A stretch of 64,000 nt of DNA from positions 186,001 to 250,000 of the forward strand of contig NZ_JAOVZB010000006.1 of NCBI RefSeq assembly GCF_025716875.1. The letters are read 5' to 3'. Of the stretch, positions 1-7,442 are shown piece after piece. The translations under genes and the position numbers were made by a program. Position 1 is the first letter of the stretch. Each line of letters starts with the position of its first letter. Origin of the DNA: Marinomonas sargassi (GTDB lineage: Bacteria; Pseudomonadota; Gammaproteobacteria; Pseudomonadales; Marinomonadaceae). The notes under the pieces are model-generated. The model was given only the letters and a program-made list of their open reading frames with translations. It ran no database searches and was not told the DNA's origin.

Positions 1-69
1 CAAGAAGATAATGCTGAACTAGCTTGGAGTCGTACTGTAGACTTCTTTAAGCAAAACCTTAGCGCTTAA
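1..69 (+). CDS. C-terminal end of a probable dienelactone hydrolase family protein (partial)
   Basis: Frame 1 is open from the window edge to a TAA at 67-69 and gives a 22-residue tail containing AWSRTVDFFKQNL. The pattern Trp-x-Arg-Thr followed by Phe-Phe and Leu is typical of the last helix of dienelactone hydrolase-like alpha/beta hydrolases. The catalytic residues lie outside the window, so the family call rests on this short tail only. A good intrinsic terminator follows 20 bases after the stop, as expected for a gene end. Confidence 0.5.
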   Translation, partial: QEDNAELAWSRTVDFFKQNLSA

Positions 70-88
70 TTAAAAGTTAGAAAACGCT

Positions 89-127
89 AAAGGCGCTCTA
101 TGCTAAGCAAGAGCGCCTTTTCTTTTT
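89..127 (+). terminator. Intrinsic terminator of the hydrolase gene
   Basis: The stem AAAGGCGCTC (89-98) pairs with GAGCGCCTTT (111-120) and is followed by a T-rich run to 127. The TAG stop of the opposing glycosyltransferase gene lies in the loop, so the two convergent genes share this structure. Confidence 0.85.
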
Positions 128-1194
128 GTGTCTTGTTTTACTAAGTCTGGCTTATTAACAAAAGCGGGCAAATTTAATGTTTGCTCCCAAAGGCAATCAC
201 AAAGATCTGAAAGACTCATTCCTTTATTGTCTTGTAACCAATCAACTACAGCTTTAGCAACATTCGGATAGGTAATACAAGTTACTTTGCTGGTCTCTAA
301 CCATTCTTTAATGATGTTCGAATCCAACTTATCCGCTGCTTTTGCCGCACCTAAAAGCTCTAATGCAATCGCATTAGAGTGCTGCTCTATTTGACCAGTT
401 AAGGGCTTAACTAAAATACGACGCCCAAACTGCAGAGCCTCAGAATTCAGCTCAAACCCTGCATTACTTAAAACGGAAGCACATTCACTAAGATTTTTCT
501 GGAACTCATTACGGCTAAATGGGAAAACCTCTACATTTCCATAAAGGCCGGGGTCAATATCCTTACAATGAAAACGAAAATGATATTCTGGAATAGCCTC
601 TAACCAATCAAAAACAGCTTCACTGTTCTCAAATGGCAAATACACTAATACATTCTTTTCGTCGGGTGCATTACTCAACTCTTTTTCATGGATAAGAGGA
701 GGCAAAATTGAGTGACCAAAATGATGCCAGTGAGATCCAAGCTGCATTGTTGCGGGAGCAAAATTAGACATAATCCATTGGGCTACTCGGTTCTTTTTAT
801 AGCGAGGAATATCATGAACAAAGGCATACTGATGACCAAAGCCGATACAAGCAATGCCTTGTTGTTTTGCTGCCCACGCGACAACAGGCTCATAGTCAGT
901 AATAACAATGTCATAGCCACGGGTGTCAATGGAGCAAACATCCTTATATAACTGAAAAAGATTAGCTTTAAATAACGTTGCACCTAGGTCAAGTTTGCCA
1001 TTGCGGGCAACAAAACTTAATCCCCTAAAATGCCTATATTCCCCAAAAGCAGACATATCAAAATAGTCTTCTGGGTCTCTACCTGAAAATATATAATCTA
1101 CTTCTACTCCAGCGGCTGAAAATTCTGCCGCCATGGCTCTTGCTCTGGTTATATGACCATTACCCGTCCCTTGTACGCCATATAATACCTTCAT
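103..1194 (-). CDS. Glycosyltransferase of the MJ1255/VC2487 family
   Basis: Predicted 363-residue cytoplasmic or membrane-associated glycosyltransferase. The N-terminus MKVLYGVQGTGNGHITRAR has the glycine-rich first beta-alpha turn of GT-B enzymes related to MurG and UDP-glucuronosyltransferases. The C-terminal half has a nucleotide-sugar-binding stretch around SNAGFELNSEALQFG and a Glu-Gln-x-x-Asn motif (IEQHSNA). The ATG at 1194 was chosen over an upstream in-frame start because it overlaps the TGA of the PAP2 gene as ATGA, a translational-coupling arrangement, and fits the family start. The acceptor is not known for this family. With a PAP2 phosphatase in the same operon and a Pho box upstream, a lipid acceptor such as diacylglycerol or polyprenyl phosphate is a reasonable inference. 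Confidence 0.85.
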   Translation of the reverse strand: MKVLYGVQGTGNGHITRARAMAAEFSAAGVEVDYIFSGRDPEDYFDMSAFGEYRHFRGLSFVARNGKLDLGATLFKANLFQLYKDVCSIDTRGYDIVITDYEPVVAWAAKQQGIACIGFGHQYAFVHDIPRYKKNRVAQWIMSNFAPATMQLGSHWHHFGHSILPPLIHEKELSNAPDEKNVLVYLPFENSEAVFDWLEAIPEYHFRFHCKDIDPGLYGNVEVFPFSRNEFQKNLSECASVLSNAGFELNSEALQFGRRILVKPLTGQIEQHSNAIALELLGAAKAADKLDSNIIKEWLETSKVTCITYPNVAKAVVDWLQDNKGMSLSDLCDCLWEQTLNLPAFVNKPDLVKQDTKRKGALA

Positions 1195-1706
1195 ATTAAC
1201 ACTCCTATAATAAAGGCCGCACAAGCACTACCTAGCAGTGCTCCAATAACAGTATCTGTTGGAAAATGTACACCTAAAAAGATTCGTGACATGCCAACAT
1301 TTACTGCCCAAAAATATAAAATAAAGCTAAAAGCTGGGAACCACTCTGAAAGGCAATAAGCAACAAAGAAGGCGCCTGACGTATGGCCAGAAGGAAATGA
1401 AAATTGATCGGATGGAATAATATAACTTCGAAAGCCATCCAAAATATCAGCCGGTCTATTGCGCTTGCAGCTTCGTTTTAAAATAAAATATATACAACGC
1501 TCAAGAAGGAAACCAACCGTTAGCACTAATGCCAGCATTTCATAGCCGGTCATCACACATAACAAAGCACCAGCAACATATAGAGGACCGTCTGCCGTAA
1601 ATGAAATAGCCCGGCCAATACGCGTGAGTAATGCCCTGTGCTTACGTGCCATAAACCAATAAAAAGCTTGTACATCAAATGCATGAATATTTTGAAGTAT
1701 GTTCAT
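1191..1706 (-). CDS. PAP2-family membrane phosphatase
   Basis: A 171-residue integral membrane protein with the three phosphatase signature parts in order: KRSCKRNRP (about residue 85), FPSGHT (about 107, catalytic His) and SRIFLGVHFPTD (about 140, nucleophile-side His and Asp). Hydrophobic segments flank each motif. Family members dephosphorylate phosphatidate, phosphatidylglycerophosphate, undecaprenyl pyrophosphate or similar lipids. The substrate cannot be told from sequence. It is first in a two-gene operon, overlapping the glycosyltransferase by 4 bases, and has phased Pho-box half-sites 60-90 bases upstream, so induction by phosphate limitation is likely. GAGGGAT precedes the start. 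Confidence 0.88.
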   Translation of the reverse strand: MNILQNIHAFDVQAFYWFMARKHRALLTRIGRAISFTADGPLYVAGALLCVMTGYEMLALVLTVGFLLERCIYFILKRSCKRNRPADILDGFRSYIIPSDQFSFPSGHTSGAFFVAYCLSEWFPAFSFILYFWAVNVGMSRIFLGVHFPTDTVIGALLGSACAAFIIGVLI

Positions 1707-1767
1707 CTTGATCCCTCATCATATTGTTTTTCATCCTTTCAACATAAATGAGAATAATGTCACCCCC

Positions 1768-1796
1768 ATTTCAATTAGATGACAAATAGATGACAG
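1768..1796 (-). promoter_or_regulatory. Probable Pho box upstream of the PAP2-glycosyltransferase operon
   Basis: The minus strand reads CTGTCAT-CTAT-TTGTCAT (1796 to 1779), two 7-base half-sites spaced 11 bp start to start, as in the PhoB consensus CTGTCAT-N4-CTGTCAT. The first half matches 7/7 and the second 6/7. A third, weaker half-site TTGAAAT continues the same phase to 1768. A possible -10 (CATTAT, 1759-1754) lies 8 bases below the third half-site, 47 bases or more above the PAP2 start. Confidence 0.75.
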
Positions 1797-1806
1797 ACGA
1801 ACAAAC

Positions 1807-1840
1807 AAAAATGCCCCACTCAATGAGCGGGGCATTTTTG
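1807..1840 (-). terminator. Intrinsic terminator of the duplicated-module lipoprotein gene
   Basis: The stem AAAATGCCCC/GGGGCATTTT surrounds an 11-12-base loop and is followed on the minus strand by a T-rich run. It lies 22 bases below the lipoprotein stop and just above the Pho box of the next operon, so it separates the two Pho-box-carrying units. Confidence 0.85.
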
Positions 1841-1861
1841 AATATTACCTAAAATATAAGC

Positions 1862-2431
1862 TTACATATCGTTCATTTTTTTGAACAAAGCAATCATAGC
1901 TTCAGGTTTTACTTTTTTGTTGCTGCTGTTCAATGCATATACAACGGTTTCACCTTCTGGGCCTGCACCAATGTCTGTATAGCGTAATGGTACTTCGCCA
2001 ACAAGACGAGCATTTGCCATTTCTTCTAAAGAACCAAATACATAGATACGGCCTTCAACGCGCATTTCGCCATAAAAAGCATCTGCGCCTTCTAGTTTGC
2101 CATCGTACATATCAACAGAAGCGATACCTGATTGCTTCTTTTTATCTTCATTCGTCAAACCAAAGACAATTGTTTCGCCTTTTGGACCTTCACCGATACG
2201 AACTTTACGGTAAGAAGTTTCACCAACAGTTAAGAACTCTTTGTATACATCACGATCGTCAAAAATGTAGATGCGACCTTCATGATGAACTTCATACAAA
2301 TCAACATTGTTTAAAGAAACCGCTTCAACAACAGGCTCAACAACGTCTTTTTTAACCGTTTCAGTACCACAAGCAGTTAATAAAGTTAGTGCAACTAAAC
2401 TTGTCGCAACGGGTAAAAACTTCAATTTCAT
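1862..2431 (-). CDS. Lipoprotein with two copies of one module, function unknown
   Basis: A 189-residue protein with a lipoprotein signal peptide; the lipobox LTAC puts the lipidated Cys at residue 21. The mature part is an internal duplication. EGRIYIF (51-57) and GEGPKGETIVFGL (80-92) recur as EGRIYVF (126-132) and GAGPEGETVVYAL (155-167), each unit ending in a Lys-rich stretch. The module is not one I can name. With four Pho half-sites in its promoter and PAP2, pldA and phoX genes around it, an envelope role in phosphate limitation is inferred; there is no catalytic motif to define it. Its own terminator lies downstream, so it appears monocistronic. Confidence 0.8.
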   Translation of the reverse strand: MKLKFLPVATSLVALTLLTACGTETVKKDVVEPVVEAVSLNNVDLYEVHHEGRIYIFDDRDVYKEFLTVGETSYRKVRIGEGPKGETIVFGLTNEDKKKQSGIASVDMYDGKLEGADAFYGEMRVEGRIYVFGSLEEMANARLVGEVPLRYTDIGAGPEGETVVYALNSSNKKVKPEAMIALFKKMNDM

Positions 2432-2476
2432 TTTTGAACTCCTTAGTTAGATTTACGAACACTTTAAGAGCTAAAA

Positions 2477-2516
2477 ATGACAGAAACATGAAAAAAACAT
2501 TACAAATTAATGACAA
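2477..2516 (-). promoter_or_regulatory. Two tandem Pho boxes (four phased half-sites) upstream of the lipoprotein gene
   Basis: The minus strand carries TTGTCAT (2516-2510), TTGTAAT (2505-2499), TTTTCAT (2494-2488) and CTGTCAT (2483-2477), each start exactly 11 bp from the next with AT-rich 4-base spacers. This is the geometry of two adjacent PhoB dimers. The innermost half-site matches the consensus 7/7 and lies 46 bases above the start codon. The -10 that follows (around 2468-2462, TTAAAG) is poor, as is common for activator-dependent promoters. Confidence 0.78.
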
Positions 2517-2560
2517 TGAATAATAGTCGCCAAAATGACTTTAACCACAACTTCAAACAC

Positions 2561-3538
2561 TTATAACCAATTGGTTAACATCACTCCAACACCTAAAGAT
2601 TGAGTATGATGATCAAAGTCTAATAAAGACTGCCCGTAGCCATTAAAGTACTGCAGATATCCTCTACTTTTTCCCCATAAAGGAAAGGTGAAACCAACTT
2701 GAATAGCCCCTCTATTATCGGACGCTTTTAGGTTATTTCGAAACATCACATCAATACTGTAATCATCTATTACATGTATGACATTAAATTCACCATAACC
2801 AAAGTAGTTTTCGATATTAGGATTATCGTCATTAGAGGAACTCTCTGGCACCCTGTACCAAGGCTTAATAGAAAAAGCCGTATTCTCCGTTTCAAAAACA
2901 AAATCCATATAAAAACGGTTCCATGATCGAGATAAATCACCTGATTGGCCATTAGACTGGTGATTAAACCCATAACTTACATAGCTTGGTTTTATGCCAA
3001 AAATACCTTTTTTCGGCTGAGTCACGACAAAGATTTCTGGCTCATGATTGGTATCCCGGAACGGAGCCGAGATATCGCTATTGTAAGCCTGCCAATAGGC
3101 TTGCTGAGTATAAGCAAACCATAGGCTACTATTACGACCAGCCACATCCCACGCAATAGGGAATTTCATGCTGAGCTGAAATTTAAACTCAACACTTTGT
3201 AAATTCTCAGAATCATCTTCACCTAAAAAAGCCCTGTCATTAGGGCTAGAGGTGTAAGCAATAGGTAGGAAGTAATTCGGTTTGTGAGGAGTTAATACAA
3301 AAGGATTATTAACCGTTGCCGCTTCACGCCTAATCCGTTGCTCTAATAGTCCCTGAGCTTCTTGCGCACGCACTGAAATAGATTCAGGTATCTCAGGCTC
3401 TGTGGGATAAATACTAGACTCTTCCGCTATGGAATCAGACTGAGTCACTTTACTGTCTGTTTGAGCCTCTTCAGATAACCCAGTTTCCCCTATTGCAAAG
3501 CAGGGCAATAACATCACTAAACAAGCGATGATTTTCAT
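2561..3538 (-). CDS. pldA: Outer membrane phospholipase A (OMPLA)
   Basis: A 325-residue protein with a signal peptide (residues 1 to about 17) and a 12-strand beta-barrel pattern ending in an aromatic-rich last strand (LGVGVMLTNWL). The OMPLA active-site block YGFNHQSNGQSGDLSRSW (about 193-210) contains the catalytic His and Ser of the His-x-Ser motif, and the following SWNRFY supplies the Asn. The enzyme hydrolyses phospholipids and lysophospholipids that reach the outer leaflet. The roughly 70 residues between signal and barrel are longer than in E. coli and rich in Glu/Ser. It is last in a probable operon, 19 bases after the hpcD-like gene. No Pho box was found directly upstream, but it sits between two Pho-box genes. 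Confidence 0.92.
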   Translation of the reverse strand: MKIIACLVMLLPCFAIGETGLSEEAQTDSKVTQSDSIAEESSIYPTEPEIPESISVRAQEAQGLLEQRIRREAATVNNPFVLTPHKPNYFLPIAYTSSPNDRAFLGEDDSENLQSVEFKFQLSMKFPIAWDVAGRNSSLWFAYTQQAYWQAYNSDISAPFRDTNHEPEIFVVTQPKKGIFGIKPSYVSYGFNHQSNGQSGDLSRSWNRFYMDFVFETENTAFSIKPWYRVPESSSNDDNPNIENYFGYGEFNVIHVIDDYSIDVMFRNNLKASDNRGAIQVGFTFPLWGKSRGYLQYFNGYGQSLLDFDHHTQSLGVGVMLTNWL

Positions 3539-3557
3539 CTAATCTATCCTTATAAGG

Positions 3558-3905
3558 TTAAGGTGATACTTTAGTTTTAACGTAAGAGGCTTTGTCTATA
3601 TCACACACTTCCACACTCAAAATGGTTTGGGGGAAATTAAGACCAACTAAGTTATCTAATACTAAACTCGACAGCGACTTCTTTTGTTCAGCTGTACGAC
3701 CAGACAATATTTTCAAAGTCACATGAATAAAACCTTCCTCTTCACCTGCAGCTACAAAGTGATTACAAGCAAATGCTCTTACTTTTACGTCTTCTGGAGA
3801 GAAAAGGCTTGAGCGAATGCAAGCTACTTTCACTTCTTCCATAATATTTGAGACAGGTATCTTTTGTTCAGTATTCTGACTGTATTCAATAATACAATGG
3901 GGCAC
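3558..3905 (-). CDS. 5-carboxymethyl-2-hydroxymuconate delta-isomerase family protein (tautomerase superfamily)
   Basis: 115 residues, the usual size of HpcD/CHMI. It begins Met-Pro-His-Cys, so removal of Met would expose the N-terminal proline that is the catalytic base in this superfamily. A GTG start at 3905 is used, with AAGGAG six bases upstream; the overlapping ATG is in another frame. CHMI proteins act in homoprotocatechuate breakdown, but no other genes of that pathway lie nearby, so the true substrate is open. It sits between ghrA-like and pldA genes on the same strand with short gaps. Confidence 0.8.
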   Translation of the reverse strand: MPHCIIEYSQNTEQKIPVSNIMEEVKVACIRSSLFSPEDVKVRAFACNHFVAAGEEEGFIHVTLKILSGRTAEQKKSLSSLVLDNLVGLNFPQTILSVEVCDIDKASYVKTKVSP

Positions 3906-3952
3906 ATTAAACTCCTTTCAGCTAAATTTTCTATTTTATGAAAAAATAATGA

Positions 3953-4888
3953 TTAATAACCGCGTTGCAAATCGACAAGAGTAGGCAATACTCCTTGTTT
4001 GCGATAACGACGAATATTACTCACAACGATTCGACTGGCACTTTCTGGATGTGTAGGCGCAGAAATATGAGGCAACACAGTAACATACTCATTCTCCCAG
4101 TATGGGTGATTATCCACTAAAGGCTCTTTATCAAACACATCCAATACCGCATGGCTCAAATGCCTAGTTTCTAATTTTTCTATTAGTGCCTTGTCATCAA
4201 TGAGAGGGCCTCTGGCAAAGTTAATAATACTTGCTCCCTCTGGTAAATAAGAGAACTTCTCTGCATTTAGAATATGAGTCGTTTCTCGCGTCAAAGGCAG
4301 TAAGCAAATTAGAATATCACTCTGGGACAATAGCGTGATCAAGCCATCATCACCATAATGGCTAGTTAAACCTTTTATAGACTTTGGGCCTCTACTCCAA
4401 CCCTGTACTGAAAATCCATTATCAGATAATCGCTTAGCACTGACTAAACCAAGCTCCCCTAAACCAAGAACTCCAATACGACGCTCTTTCGCCAGTACCA
4501 TAGGTTGCTGACACCACTGTTTTTGCTTTTGTTGAAAGCGATACTGGGGCATATCTCTATGTAAATATAATGTCCAAGCTAATACAGCTTCTGACATAGT
4601 AAAAGCCAGATTAGGATCTACAAGGCGGGCGATATGAAAAGAAGGGGACGGTAATTCCATAACCATTTTTTCTACCCCAGCCCATACACTATGCACCCAA
4701 GTTAAATTAGGTAAAGCCAGTAAGTCTTGAGGATCTGGGTTAGCTACAATCGCAACATCTACGGTTTGTTTTTGAGCTTCAGTAAAACTTGAAAAAGCTA
4801 TGATTTCTTCTTCCGGCATCATAGTCGATAAAAGCCTAACCCATTCATTTTGCTCAGCTAAACTGAGGCGACTAATAAAAGGAATCAT
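3953..4888 (-). CDS. Glyoxylate/hydroxypyruvate reductase A-like D-2-hydroxyacid dehydrogenase
   Basis: 311 residues, matching GhrA length. The Rossmann motif GVLGLGELG (about 138-146) binds NAD(P)H. The catalytic triad of the D-2-hydroxyacid dehydrogenase family is present: Arg in NFARGPLIDD (about 225), Glu in DVFDKEPL (about 255) and His in LPHISAPT (about 273). The likely reaction is reduction of glyoxylate or hydroxypyruvate. It is first in the probable ghrA-like/hpcD-like/pldA operon, with a 47-base gap to the second gene. AGGATG precedes the ATG. Confidence 0.85.
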   Translation of the reverse strand: MIPFISRLSLAEQNEWVRLLSTMMPEEEIIAFSSFTEAQKQTVDVAIVANPDPQDLLALPNLTWVHSVWAGVEKMVMELPSPSFHIARLVDPNLAFTMSEAVLAWTLYLHRDMPQYRFQQKQKQWCQQPMVLAKERRIGVLGLGELGLVSAKRLSDNGFSVQGWSRGPKSIKGLTSHYGDDGLITLLSQSDILICLLPLTRETTHILNAEKFSYLPEGASIINFARGPLIDDKALIEKLETRHLSHAVLDVFDKEPLVDNHPYWENEYVTVLPHISAPTHPESASRIVVSNIRRYRKQGVLPTLVDLQRGY

Positions 4889-5020
4889 CTATATAACATC
4901 CTGCTAACGACAATACTCTCTACTCTACAGCCAGCCTATAAAATACACATCTAAAAACTCAAAAATATAATAAGTATTTCCATTTGATATATAACAACTT
5001 ATCTAAAATAAACCTCCCAT

Positions 5021-5062
5021 AAAAAAGCCGCTATGACACAATTTGCGTCATAACGGCCTTTT
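5021..5062 (-). terminator. Intrinsic terminator of phoX
   Basis: The arms AAAAGCCGCTATGAC (from 5023) and GTCATAACGGCCTTTT (to 5062) pair with one mismatch. On the minus strand the hairpin is followed by a T run. It begins 20 bases after the phoX stop. Confidence 0.85.
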
Positions 5063-5082
5063 CAAGTTTTCGAAATGAGGTT

Positions 5083-6987
5083 TTAACCTATCACAGCACC
5101 ATCTTCTCTTGAGATGGCAATCACACTGGAGCGAGGTACAGATTGACCACCTTCAGGCCAGTGTGAGTTACCTTTTTCGCCAGGGTGCTGAACACTAATA
5201 AACATAGTGGTACGTTCAGGGTTCCAAGCGGCACCTGTGATTTCACACTCTTTAGGGCCAACAAGGAAGCGACGAATCTCACCTGTTTCTGGATCAGCCA
5301 CTAACATCTGGTTATTACCCTGACCTTCAAAGCCTTTTTGGTTAGAGTAGTTTCCGTCTGTTTGAATCCAAAGTAAGCCTTTAGAATCAAATTTAATGCC
5401 ATCAGGAGAGTTAAACATATTGTCCTGAGTGATGTTTGAAGAACCTGCATTAGCATCGTCATAAACAGCAGGGTTACCCGCTAATACAAATAGGTTCCAC
5501 TTAAACTCAGTACTTGTATGATCTTCATTCATTGGCGTCCAACGAACGATCTGGCCAAAATTATTCTTAACACGAGGGTTTGGACCACTCGCTGGTGTTT
5601 CATCACCGCCAGCATTTGGTTTAACACCACGGTTTTTATTGTTAGTTAACGAACAGTAGACTTCTACTTTATTCGGGTTAGACGCTACCCATTCAGGGCG
5701 ATCCATCGTTGTTGCACCCACTTTAGATGCGGCAACACGAGTGTGGATTGAGATTTCTGCCTCTGTCATTCCTGTTGTCTTTGGTGTTAAAGGCAACCAT
5801 TCGCCGCGGTTATCATCATGGAATTTAGCAACGTACAGTGTTCCCTCTTCCAGTAAATCAAGGTTATTACCGCCTGCAAGATACTTATGCTTAGAAACAA
5901 AGCGATATAAGAACTCGCCTCGCTCATCATCACCTAGGTACACAACAACATGACCATTAGCTGCAATCGTCAACTCTGCGTTTTCGTGCTTAAAGCGACC
6001 AAGGGCTGTACGCTTTTTAGGACGAGCAGTTGGATTAAGCGGATCAATCTCAACGATATAACCTGCACGGTTTGGTTCGTTTGGCTCTTGAGATACATCA
6101 AAACGAGAATCTGCCATGGCCCATTTGTAACCCCAATCTTTATGGCTAATACCATAGCGCTTCATTTCAGACGTTAGTTCAAAACCTTCATCACTTGAAG
6201 AAAAGTAACCGTTAAAGTTTTCTTCACAAGTTAAATAAGTACCCCAAGGTGTTTGGCCATTACCACAGTTATTCCAAGTACCTTTAGAAGTTACACCTTT
6301 TGGATCTGCTTTTGTTTTCAATAAGTCATGCCCACGAGCAGGACCAGTAATATCCATATCTGTATCAACTGTAATACGACGGTTATAAGATGAGTCTTGA
6401 ACAATGCCCCACTTACCATTACGTTGCGCAACTTCAACAATAGAAACACCATGTGCTGCTTTACTTTTACGAATGTCGTCTGCTGTTGTTGGTACACCAT
6501 CAGTACGATTGATGTGTAGAGTCTTACGATTTGTGTATTCGTTGTTAACACAAAGAATTTGACGACCGTTATGTGAAAATAACGCCATGCCATCATTATG
6601 GTCACCAAACGCTAATTCTTGTGAGGCACCTGTACCACCCGTTGAAGTATCCAACGCTGGCGCATTACTAAATAATGGATCGCCCCAAGATACTAATACG
6701 TCCCACTTGTAGCCCTTTGGCACAGTAATTGTGTCCAAAGCATTTGCTTTCACCATTTCAAATGCGAGGCGCGAATGCTTATGTCCTGCTGCCAATGCAC
6801 TACTTGTCGCTAGCGTTGTAGAGCCCATAACAAAAGCGCTTGCGCCAACAGCGGCACCACCACCTAAGAAGCCACGACGAGAAACCATCGAATTCGCAAC
6901 CTGCTCAAATTCAACGACTTCTGGTGCCGGTCTTACCAGCTCATCTAGTTCATCGAAGCTCAATTCATCTCTTTGTTTAATACTCAT
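5083..6987 (-). CDS. phoX: PhoX-type alkaline phosphatase (DUF839), Tat-exported
   Basis: 634 residues, the usual PhoX size. The N-terminus carries a twin-arginine signal, SRRGFLGGG at residues 36-44, a hydrophobic stretch, then SALAA at the cleavage site near 66. The mature part has the PhoX/DUF839 features: CVNNEYTNRKT, the CEENFNGYF block, LGDDERGEFLYRFVS, NSPDGIKFDSKGLLWIQTDG and SVQHPGE near the end. PhoX enzymes hydrolyse phosphomonoesters using Ca and Fe, without the Zn needed by PhoA, and are common in marine bacteria. AGGGCAG precedes the start. A Pho box lies about 110 bases upstream, so expression should rise when phosphate is scarce. It appears monocistronic. Confidence 0.92.
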   Translation of the reverse strand: MSIKQRDELSFDELDELVRPAPEVVEFEQVANSMVSRRGFLGGGAAVGASAFVMGSTTLATSSALAAGHKHSRLAFEMVKANALDTITVPKGYKWDVLVSWGDPLFSNAPALDTSTGGTGASQELAFGDHNDGMALFSHNGRQILCVNNEYTNRKTLHINRTDGVPTTADDIRKSKAAHGVSIVEVAQRNGKWGIVQDSSYNRRITVDTDMDITGPARGHDLLKTKADPKGVTSKGTWNNCGNGQTPWGTYLTCEENFNGYFSSSDEGFELTSEMKRYGISHKDWGYKWAMADSRFDVSQEPNEPNRAGYIVEIDPLNPTARPKKRTALGRFKHENAELTIAANGHVVVYLGDDERGEFLYRFVSKHKYLAGGNNLDLLEEGTLYVAKFHDDNRGEWLPLTPKTTGMTEAEISIHTRVAASKVGATTMDRPEWVASNPNKVEVYCSLTNNKNRGVKPNAGGDETPASGPNPRVKNNFGQIVRWTPMNEDHTSTEFKWNLFVLAGNPAVYDDANAGSSNITQDNMFNSPDGIKFDSKGLLWIQTDGNYSNQKGFEGQGNNQMLVADPETGEIRRFLVGPKECEITGAAWNPERTTMFISVQHPGEKGNSHWPEGGQSVPRSSVIAISREDGAVIG

Positions 6988-7082
6988 AATACTGCCCTAT
7001 ATTATTCAGACCCACTTCTTCACAAGGGAAGTGGTCATACATGGAATGAAAAACATCTCTCCTGCAAAAGAGACTAGGGCAG

Positions 7083-7116
7083 AGTCTAATGAGCCAAGAT
7101 GACAAAAAAGTGACGT
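7083..7116 (-). promoter_or_regulatory. Probable Pho-box promoter of phoX
   Basis: The minus strand reads ACGTCAC-TTTT-TTGTCAT (7116 to 7099), two half-sites 11 bp apart. Ten bases further on is TAGACT (7088-7083), a 4/6 match to the -10 consensus. The spacing matches PhoB-activated promoters, in which the Pho box replaces the -35. Confidence 0.72.
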
Positions 7117-7442
7117 TTTTATGGCGAAAAGAGTATCTAGATAAACATAAATACTGACCTAACTCAGGCAACTAAATAACCCAAGAGAAAAACAGCAAAA
7201 AAGCATTGGTTAAACGCATATTGATATTATAGAAATAATATTTCGAGAGTACTTAGGCATGGTCAAAAGCAAAGAAATAGACTAAAAATAAATAAATTAA
7301 CCAATTTACTTAAAGTACACTGGCTCATAAGCATAAAAAATGTAAACTATAGGGACATAAAGAATTTTAATAGTTTTATTAATATCTTAGCTATTTATAA
7401 AGAATCTTCAGAAGACCAACCCTATAAACAGAGGCCACAATA
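7117..7442. other. AT-rich intergenic region upstream of the chemoreceptor gene
   Basis: No supported gene is seen. It holds an inverted repeat ATATTAT/ATAATAT around 7211-7231. It also has a weak sigma-28-like pair, TAAAGTAC at 7311-7318 and GCATAAAA at 7331-7338, which would fit a chemotaxis gene but matches the -10 part poorly. The sequence between the repeat and the ATG at 7443 is very AT-rich. Confidence 0.4.

Noticed and set aside
2566..2579. AACCAATTGGTT palindrome as an operator
   Set aside because: It lies within the last codons of pldA and shows no relation to a promoter.
7311..7338. Sigma-28 flagellar promoter before the chemoreceptor gene
   Set aside because: The -35-like TAAAGTAC is fair but the -10 part matches only 5 of 8 bases and the spacing is one base off. 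Recorded only as weak.
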